From: Candidatus Thiothrix singaporensis
GTDB taxonomy: Bacteria > Pseudomonadota > Gammaproteobacteria > Thiotrichales > Thiotrichaceae
Direction of reading: 5' to 3'
Assembly (NCBI GenBank): GCA_013693955.1
Contig: CP059265.1
Location: 3,865,337 to 3,870,808, forward strand
DNA length: 5,472 nt
The notes under the pieces were generated by a model. The model did no database searches, was not told the origin of the DNA, and saw only the letters and a list, made by a program, of their open reading frames with translations. Positions 1 to 5,472 of the stretch are shown one piece after another (the first letter of the stretch is position 1; every line of letters begins with the position of its first letter). A program made the position numbers and the translations under genes.

Positions 1-460
1 TTTGCTGGTATAGCCAACTGTACCACCGGGCGTGCCGAAGCCCGATAGGCTGGAATCGCGGCCTTTGACAATATCCACACTCTCCAGCGTGGCAGGGTCA
101 CGCAGGTAAAAGCCCTGCACATCCGGTAGGCCATCCAGGGTAGCCTGTGTAGTGCGGAAGCCACGGATGTTGACGGCACTGCCGATCCCGCTGCCCTCCC
201 CGGTTTGCACGCCCGGCACGTAGTCGGCGAAATCTTCCAGCCGGTCACTGCCGGTTTTGGCGGCATCCTTGCCCTTGATATGGGCAGTGGATTGCGCAAT
301 CTGTTCAGCAGGACGCCCGTAGCCGGAGATTTTGGGGGCTTTGGATTTGGTGTTGGCGTATACGTCCATCTCCAGGTCGGTTGGGGTTTCCGCCTGGATG
401 ACAGGGAGGACAATGCCAACAAGATACCTGTCGGCAGCAATAAACAAGGTTTTTCATCAT
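1..460 (-). CDS. TonB-dependent siderophore-type outer-membrane receptor, N-terminal part, runs off left edge, two apparent frameshifts
   Basis: This is the start of an outer-membrane receptor that would take up an iron chelate or similar ligand using energy from TonB. After repair of two run-length errors (T run 450-454 and GG 395-396 on the plus strand) the 154 codons present give a signal peptide with core LLLPTGILLALSSLSS, probable cleavage after SSQA, a TonB-box-like stretch LEMDVYA near residues 30-36, then the plug domain. Plug hallmarks are NIRGF (98-102), LDGLPDVQGFYLRD, LESVDIVKG (126-134) and a PGG (145-147), in the order seen in FhuA/FpvA-type siderophore receptors. There is no STN signalling domain before the plug, so anti-sigma signalling is unlikely. 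The beta-barrel lies outside the window. The start is the ATG at 460 or 457, overlapping the stop of the TPR-CHAT gene. The ligand cannot be named. Confidence 0.88.
455..460 (-). promoter_or_regulatory. Overlapping stop and start codons (ATGA) coupling TPR-CHAT to the TonB receptor
   Basis: On the minus strand the TPR-CHAT gene ends GAA TGA (stop at 459-457). An ATG starts at 460 and overlaps that stop as ATGA; a second in-frame ATG follows at 457. A GGTGA just upstream, inside the last CHAT codons, could act as a weak ribosome binding site for the second ATG. With no gap between the genes, a shared transcript and translational coupling are the simple reading (inference). Confidence 0.7.
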
Positions 461-1730
461 TCACCATACATCGTAAAGGCAGCCCAATAGGCGGGGTGTG
501 CTGGTTGCGGCGCATCTTGCCAACCCAGCCAGCAGAGCAAGCCGCACTCTGCCGGTGTCGCCAGCGCCTCCAGCATGGCGTGGCGCAGGGCTTCTGCCTT
601 GCGTGGGTGCGGTTCCTGCTGCAATGCTGTAAAGAGTTGTGTCATGAGCCGGGTGGTTGCCTTGGAATCGACTGCCCAGTGCGACGCCAGTACACTGTGC
701 GCTCCGGCGGCAAAAAGGCTTTGGAGAGGGCGGATAATCCGTTGGCCGTGTCCTGTGATGTCAGTGTGCCGGTATTGCAGGCTGACAGCAGCACCCAGTC
801 GGCATTCAATTCCAGCCCACTGATTTCACTGGCAGTCAAATAGCCATCGTCATTGGCAGAACCCTGTGCTGGTGGGGTCAGGACAAGGCCGGGTTCCAGC
901 CGCTCAAGCAGGGGTTGCCCTGATTGGTTGGTGGCAATAACGCATGGGTGGCAAAACTGAGGATGCGGCCATGGCGTAACTGGCCGGACTGGCTCAGTTG
1001 CTTGAGGTGGGTTTCATTGGCGTCTTTGCCCAGGAACAACGATTTGTCAGGCTCGCTGTGCAGCAAGCTGGCAATCTTGGCCAGTTCGGTGGCCGTATCC
1101 GGCAACGGCTGGAGGTATTGTGTCAGCAGGAGGCAGTGCTGAGGAAGTCCAGCCCATCACTGCCGCGTTGCAGATGGTTGCCCAATTGCTGGAACAGGTC
1201 GGGCAAGTCAGCGTTGCTGCCAGTTAACGCAGGGTTGCCAAAGCCCATGAAGGGTTGGGCGGCGTCATCCTGAACAGGTGCTGGGTGGGTGCGCAAGTCA
1301 GCCAGCGCATGGACTGATGGCAGGTAGGAAATGGCGTAATGGCGGCCAGCCAGTCGGCATGTGCATAATCACCGTGCTGGTTGGGTGGGCTGGCTTCCGG
1401 TTTGGATTTGACCAGCAGGTGCAAGGGCAGGTTGAGCAGCACCCCATCCGGCACTGCCAGGATATGTTTCACACCCACGAGGTCATCTGCTGCCGGAGCC
1501 AGCAACCGCTGGTACAGGGCATGGGCAGTGTTGAGGTTGAAAGGCTGCTGCGGGTTGCCCATCGCGCCCAGCAAACCGCTGGCAGGGTCATTCAGGCTGG
1601 CTTGCAAGACGGACGGGTTGACATCCAGTGCATACAGTTTGGGTGGTTTGTCAGGGCGTAGCACCAGCAGCCAGGAATGGTCGTTATTGTTGCCCTCACC
1701 CAATACCCAGGTCAGCAGGGCTTCATCGGC
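457..1730 (-). other. CHAT peptidase domain of the TPR-CHAT protein, catalytic His and Cys present
   Basis: The domain begins near ALLTWVLGEGNNNDHSWLLV, passes through HYAISYLPSVHALADL and PFMGFGNPAL, and then carries the two catalytic motifs. The His codon is at 946-944 in SFATHAL and the Cys codon at 779-777 in LLSACNTG. The 56-residue spacing and the following ASHWAVDSKATTRLM are usual for CHAT. The His is read in the frame ending at 878, the Cys in the frame spanning 839-642 and the C-terminus in the frame spanning 645-457, so single-frame gene calling would split the active site over two proteins. Confidence 0.85.
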
Positions 1731-3414
1731 TTGCAGCAGGGATTGGGCTTTGGCTAGCGTCAAGGGTGTGGGGTTCAGCAAACTGGCATAGGCAGGGAAG
1801 CGGGTTTGCAGCTCCTGGTCCAGTTGCCGGATGGTTTGGCTGGTCTGCTGCATGGCTTGTTGCAGGTCGTCCAGCGTTGTATGGCGGGATGAAGCTGTGT
1901 CAGCCAGGGATTCGGCATACTGTGTGTCGAGCCGTTGCAGGTGGTTTTGCTGTTGCCACAGGTGTTGCAGTGCATCCCGTATCTCGGGGGCGTTGGCCGT
2001 CAGGCGCAGGGCTGTCTGCCGGAGTGCTGCGGTGCGTTCGTCGCCGTGGGCTTGTTGCATGGCGATGAAGGCTTCCGGCAACGCGGTGTCGGCGTTGGCC
2101 TGTTGCCATGCCAGCCCGCGCTGGAGCAGCCACAAGTGCAGGCGAGCCAGTTGCCGCTGGCTGCTGGCTTGTTCGCGGTCAGCGGCAGGGTGTGCCGCAT
2201 ACTCTTCCCAGGCTTGCTGGATCAGGTGCAGGGCGGCGGGAATGTCTTTTGCAGCCCGTCAACCTTGGCCAGCCCGGCCAGCCGTTGGCTTTGCTGCCGG
2301 GGCTGGCGGGAGCAGGTTGTTGGCGAGGTTTTGCTGGAAGCTGGTGCGGGCGGCGCTGTAATTGCCCAGTGCGGTGTTGACCCTGCCCTGCATGTCGAGG
2401 ATGCCTGCCAGCACGGTGGCATCAAGTTGCTGTTCGGTTTGCGTGCTGTCTTGCGCAGGCGGTTGGGTCATTTCTGCGAGCGCCGCCGTGAGCAAGGGTT
2501 CCGCCTTGTCGTAATGGGCTTGCGCCTCGTACAGCGAGGCCAGCGGCAGGGCGGCACGCGCTTTGTCTGGCGATTTTTCAATGCTTTGTTGGTAGCACTG
2601 CTCGGCTTCTTGGTATTTCCCTTCCGACTGGTAGAGTTGCCCCAGGTAGGTGAGGGTAGTGGCAATGCCGGGGTGTGCGGGGGTAGCCCGCCATCAATGA
2701 TGCTTTTCAACAGGGTTTCGGCTTGTGCTGGATTGCCTTGCTTCTGGTATAAATCGGCAAGACTGGTCAGGGATGCCCATGTGTCCTCCAGTTGTCCGGC
2801 ATGGTTCCCAACAGTTGGCGGCATTGTTCGAGCAATACGGAAGCTTCGTTATGCCGCCCTTGAAGTTGGTAGGATGCAGCCAACGCCAGCATTTCCCCGC
2901 TCACCAACAAGGGCGTATTGCCAATCTTGAGGCCGCTTGGGCAGCATTGTCCTGCGTCAACGCCAGGCTTTTTGTGCCAGTTCCAGCCCGTGCCTGAGTA
3001 AAGGTTCCGCTTTGGCGTGTTCACTCTGGAATTGCAGTGCTAGCCCGTGCCGCCAGTCAATCTGCCCTTGTAACTGGTAAGCCAGCGCCAAACCCAAATT
3101 CAGTTCTGCCCGCATTTTTGCCTGGGCAGGGTCATCCGGGGCGGTGGGCAAAGCGGCTAGCGCTTGCTGGGCGGTTTGTCCAGCTGCGGTTGCAGTTGTA
3201 ATGGCTTGCTCATATTGGCTTTTATTCAGTTCAGCAAACCCTTGCCCAATGGTTTGGGTAATGTGGGTGATGGTTTGGTTATGTGCATCGCTGGGGTATC
3301 CGCCATTGCCCACATGGAGCCTGTTAATGCCAGCAATGAAAATAAGGTAAATCTTGCAATTGATCGATAAAAAAATTCATGGGTTGAACTCTGGGCAATA
3401 CTTATTTGTAGCAT
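457..3414 (-). CDS. Exported TPR-CHAT protein (caspase-like cysteine peptidase family), 12 apparent frameshifts
   Basis: Repaired, this is one protein of 989 residues (978 from the alternative ATG at 3380). It has a signal peptide with core FTLFSLLALTGSMWAMA, then helical TPR repeats, clearest around residues 190-350 (ADLYQKQGNPAQAETLLKS, LGQLYQSEGKYQEAEQCYQQ, ASLYEAQAHYDKAEPLL). A Gln-rich predicted coiled coil (LDDLQQAMQQTSQTIRQLDQ) leads into a CHAT domain from about residue 565. CHAT domains are clan CD peptidases; the expected His (SFATHAL, about residue 827) and Cys (LLSACNTG, about 883) are both present. Other family signatures are FFAAGAHSVLASHW and the C-terminal HPAYWAAF. The frame changes are all single missing bases in runs: on the plus strand near 3293-3296, 2971-2975, 2931, 2807-2809, 2679-2683, 2308-2310, 2299-2302, 2247-2250, 1344-1345, 1153-1155, 936-940 and 712-716. 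The first gene of an apparent operon with the TonB receptor, it is probably periplasmic or secreted. Its substrate is unknown. Confidence 0.88.
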
Positions 3415-3448
3415 TTTTAAGTTTTTTTAGCTTTTTGTCTTTATTTTT
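3414..3448. promoter_or_regulatory. Spaced A/T tracts upstream of TPR-CHAT, possible curved DNA or UP-like element
   Basis: Runs of T on the plus strand lie at 3414-3418, 3422-3428, 3432-3436, 3440-3442 and 3444-3448. The first three are centred 9 bases apart, close to one helical turn, and would be nearer 10 if each run lost a base as runs elsewhere here appear to have. Such spacing is known to bend DNA and is common near promoters. No convincing -35/-10 pair for the minus-strand gene was found. Confidence 0.35.
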
Positions 3449-3498
3449 ATGCCTGAATCCACGTTCCCTGCCCTTAACCCTATTTATGTTATTGCATC

Positions 3499-3510
3499 GT
3501 ATGGCCATAC
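3499..3510. promoter_or_regulatory. 12-bp perfect palindrome between the divergent genes, candidate operator
   Basis: GTATGGCCATAC is its own reverse complement. Its right arm overlaps TACAAT (3508-3513), the best -10-like hexamer for the Sel1 gene, which would place transcription start about 22 bases before that gene's ATG. The matching -35 region is poor. The site would suit a dimeric repressor, but a single perfect 12-mer is expected about once in a window this size by chance, so this is weak. Confidence 0.3.
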
Positions 3511-3532
3511 AATGATGGTTGATATATTGGAC

Positions 3533-3537
3533 AGGTG
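3533..3537 (+). promoter_or_regulatory. Ribosome binding site of the Sel1-repeat gene
   Basis: AGGTG lies five bases before the ATG at 3543. It supports that ATG, which is directly followed by a typical signal peptide. A nearby TATATT (3523-3528) is too close to this site to be the -10 of the same transcript. Confidence 0.6.
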
Positions 3538-3542
3538 TAAAA

Positions 3543-5140
3543 ATGAAAAAGCTGCTAATGCAAGGATTGCTTGCCTCGTTGTGTTTTCTCCCCATGGCCT
3601 GCTTTGCTGATGAAACACTGGATAATGCCAGCCAGGAAGAGCTGAATGCTTTGGTGGCAAAGGTGACACTGACGCCATGCTGAAGCTGGCGTCGAAGCTC
3701 GCTGATGTGCCGGGAAAGGATACCGAAGTCATGCAGTTGTACCAGCAGGCTGCCGACAAGGGAATGCTTCTGCCCAGTTTCTGCTGGGGTTCAGCTATGA
3801 GCAGGGTGCTGGCGTTAAAAGGATACGGCTGTTGCCGCCAAGTGGTACCAAAAAGCGGCGGAACAAGGGGATGTGAACGCCCAGTATTTTTGGGCGGCTT
3901 GTATCTCAACGGTGATGGCGTTGAAAAAATGTCAAAAAAGCCATGGACTTGTACATGACCGCGTCGGATCAAGGGGATGCGCCCGCCCAGTTCAGTTTGG
4001 GGCTTATGTATGACCAAGGCGATGGGGTGGATGAGGATAACGCTGCCGCTGTCGAATGGTATCGGCGCTCGGCAGAAGCTGGGTATGAAGCCGCCCAACA
4101 CAATTTGGGGAATATGTACGCGCAAGGTGAAGGCATTGCAGAAAACGATGCCTTGGCAGTGGAGTGGTGGCGCAAAGCGGCAGAACAGGGAGTGTTTCTG
4201 CCCAGTACCAGTTGGGGGTAGCTTACGCTCAAGGGGAAGGGGTGGAAAAAACACTGTTGAGGCCGCGATGTGGTATCGGAAGGCAGCGGAAGCGGGGATG
4301 CCGCCTCCCAGAATAATCTGGGGCTGCTCTATAAAACGGGTGATGGAGTTGTGCAGGACGCCGCTGAAGCGGTGAAGTGGTATCGGAAGGCGGCAGAACA
4401 AGGGAGGCTGTCAGCCAGGACAATCTGGGTGACATGTATTACAACGGGCAGGGTGTTGCAAAAGATCTGGCAATCGCGGCGGACTGGTACCAGAAAGCCG
4501 CCAAGCAAGGCAATGCCTATTCCCAATATAGCCTGGGGCGGCTGTATCTGGATGGTGAGGGTGTGGAGAAAAATGCTTCAACGGCGGCAGAATGGTTTCG
4601 CAAGGCAGCGAAACAGGGGCATGCTTCTGCCCAGTTTAAGCTGGGGTATCTATATGAGCAGGAAATGGCGTCAAGCAAGACTATGCAGCGGCGGGCAAGT
4701 GGTACCGCAAGGCAGCAGGACAAGGCGGTGCCGATACCAAAACAATCTGGGGTGTTGTATGACGAAGGCAACGGGTTCCTGAAAGACGACACGGCGGCGG
4801 TGGGCTGGTTCCGCAAGGCAGCGGAGCAGGGTCTGGCAGTGGCGCAATATAATCTGGCCACCAAGTATGCGGCAGGCATGGGCGTCAAACAGGATTATGG
4901 CACTGCTGCCGCTTGGTATCGGCAGGCTGCCGAGCAGGATTATCCTGACGCCCAGTTCAGTCTGGGGAGTTGTATGCCCAAGGGAATGGGGTCGCAAAAA
5001 GTGAAGCCGAAGCGCTGGAATGGTATCGCAAGGCTGCTGCACAGGATTATGCACCGGCCAAAGAGGCTTTGCAGAAACTGGGTGGTGAGGCCACTCCCGC
5101 AAAACCGCTTTCGCAGTCCGCGCCAAACAATGCCCAGTAA
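3543..5140 (+). CDS. Exported Sel1-like repeat protein, twelve repeats, 13 apparent frameshifts
   Basis: Sel1-like repeats are TPR-related helical hairpins that act as protein-binding scaffolds; exported bacterial members are linked to envelope signalling and host or peptidoglycan interactions. Repaired, this gene gives 536 residues: a signal peptide (LLASLCFLPMACFA, likely cut before DE; no good lipobox), a divergent helical pair to residue 74, twelve repeats of exactly 36 residues, and a 30-residue Ala/Pro/Ser tail ending NNAQ. Each repeat carries versions of AQxxLGxxYxxGxGV and AxxWYRKAAEQG. The mature protein has no cysteine. Single bases appear missing at runs near 3662, 3760, 3817, 3887, 3924, 4188, 4246, 4294, 4402, 4661, 4737, 4749 and 4964, and the frame returns exactly to the TAA at 5138-5140. 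It is transcribed away from TPR-CHAT. No enzymatic domain is visible; its partner is unknown. Confidence 0.9.
3763..5047 (+). repeat. Twelve imperfect tandem 108-base coding repeats (Sel1 motif)
   Basis: The observed 1285 bases plus 11 inferred missing bases equal 1296, which is 12 x 108. The repeats are clear in protein but diverged in DNA, so they are old rather than recently amplified. Four inferred missing bases (near 3760, 4188, 4294 and 4402) fall at the same place, the G run joining one repeat's final Gly to the next repeat. Three more (3817, 3924, 4246) fall in the A run encoding Lys after the GxGV motif. Confidence 0.85.
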
Positions 5141-5178
5141 GCCGGGTGGGCGGTGGCGAGGATTCCACCGGCCAATAC

Positions 5179-5213
5179 AAAGGCGGCGTAATCCGCTGGT
5201 ACAGCGCCTTTCT
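5179..5213 (+). terminator. Weak hairpin after the Sel1 gene, possible terminator
   Basis: In the 108-base gap after the Sel1 stop, CGCTG (5194-5198) pairs with CAGCG (5202-5206) around a GTA loop, followed by CCTTTCTTT. An alternative outer stem pairs AAAGGCG (5179-5185) with CGCCTTT (5205-5211). The T tract is short and broken, so termination is uncertain. Confidence 0.25.
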
Positions 5214-5248
5214 TTGGTGCGGCGTTTGATTCCGGGTAGTATGGCGTC

Positions 5249-5472
5249 ATGAACATGAGCACCCCCGAATATACTTGGCAAGACCTGTTCCGGCAGGCGC
5301 TGGCTCACCGCAAGGAATTGCTCACCGCCAATGCTGTCGCCGTGCTGGCGGCGCTGATCAGCGTGCCGATTCCGCTGCTGATTCCCCTGCTGGTCGATGA
5401 AGTCCTGCTGCACAAGCCTGCGGCGATGACCGGCATGATGGACAGCCTGTTCCCCGCCGCGTGGCATGGTAG
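5249..5472 (+). CDS. ABC exporter (fused permease/ATPase type), N-terminal part, runs off right edge
   Basis: The first 74 codons are open without any frameshift. The protein begins MNMSTPEYTWQDLFRQAL, continues with a charged segment (AHRKELL), then a long hydrophobic stretch with VLAALISVPIPLLIPLLVDE (residues 32-51) followed by VLLHKP. A cytoplasmic elbow helix, a first membrane helix and a conserved Pro-rich IPLLxPLLVDxVL pattern are typical of type I ABC exporters with fused membrane and ATPase domains. The ATPase part lies outside the window, so substrate and subtype are open. No clear ribosome binding site precedes the ATG at 5249; the in-frame ATG at 5255 is an alternative. It has the Sel1 gene's orientation, 108 bases downstream, and may or may not share its transcript. 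Confidence 0.7.
   Translation, partial: MNMSTPEYTWQDLFRQALAHRKELLTANAVAVLAALISVPIPLLIPLLVDEVLLHKPAAMTGMMDSLFPAAWHG

Noticed and set aside
205..843. 212-codon plus-strand open frame
   Set aside because: It runs opposite both the TonB receptor plug and the CHAT catalytic region, which have strong motif support on the minus strand.
1935..2930. 331-codon plus-strand open frame
   Set aside because: It lies opposite the TPR-CHAT gene, whose repaired frame gives clear TPR and CHAT motifs. Its own translation is Cys/Arg/Gly-rich with no recognisable domain, as expected of an antisense shadow in GC-rich DNA.
3414..3448. T-rich stretch as a transcription terminator
   Set aside because: There is no GC-rich stem before the T runs, and both flanking genes start here rather than end.
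3484..4401. 305-codon minus-strand open frame
   Set aside because: It is antisense to the Sel1 repeats and its apparent repeats only mirror the 108-base periodicity. It also crosses the promoter region and ribosome binding site of the Sel1 gene.
3763..5047. CRISPR-like or mobile repeat array
   Set aside because: The 108-base periodicity is coding, the units are diverged, and there are no constant repeats separated by unique spacers.
3543..5140. Phase variation or programmed frameshifting through repeated homopolymers in the Sel1 gene
   Set aside because: The runs are short, thirteen would have to be off at once, and the same errors occur in two unrelated neighbouring genes. Undercalling explains all of them more simply.
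4940..5467. 175-codon minus-strand open frame
   Set aside because: It is antisense to the Sel1 end and the ABC start. Its Arg/Gln/His-rich translation is typical of a shadow of a hydrophobic coding strand.

Overview
The window looks like a bacterial chromosome segment, probably from a gammaproteobacterium. It is GC-rich in the genes and AT-rich between the divergent genes, and it encodes a TonB-dependent receptor, exported repeat proteins and an ABC exporter. Filamentous sulfur bacteria such as Thiothrix often carry TPR-CHAT proteins, but that placement is a guess. Apart from the 74 codons of the ABC gene at the right edge, no gene reads through in one frame. I could restore each of the other three to one continuous, family-typical protein by adding single bases, always inside a run of identical bases. 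That takes 2 additions for the receptor, 12 for the TPR-CHAT gene and 13 for the Sel1 gene. I therefore read them as intact genes seen through homopolymer undercalls, not as pseudogenes.

Layout. Minus strand, right to left: an exported TPR-CHAT peptidase-like protein (3414 to 457) is followed, with an ATGA stop/start overlap, by the first 154 codons of a TonB-dependent siderophore-type receptor that runs off the left edge. Plus strand, left to right: a short divergent intergenic region (about 3415-3542) with spaced A/T tracts and a 12-bp perfect palindrome; an exported protein with twelve 36-residue Sel1-like repeats (3543-5140); a 108-nt gap; and the start of an ABC exporter (5249 to the right edge).

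How the genes may work together (inference): the receptor, the TPR-CHAT protein and the Sel1 protein all carry Sec-type signal peptides, so all three should act in the envelope. The start/stop overlap suggests the CHAT protein and the receptor are made together. CHAT domains are caspase-like cysteine peptidases, and the His and Cys of the catalytic dyad are both present. An exported CHAT peptidase coupled to a TonB receptor and divergent from a Sel1 scaffold protein is the most interesting arrangement here, but a shared function is not shown by the sequence. The ABC gene has the Sel1 gene's orientation but may be separate.

No tRNA, rRNA, CRISPR array, insertion sequence or origin was seen.
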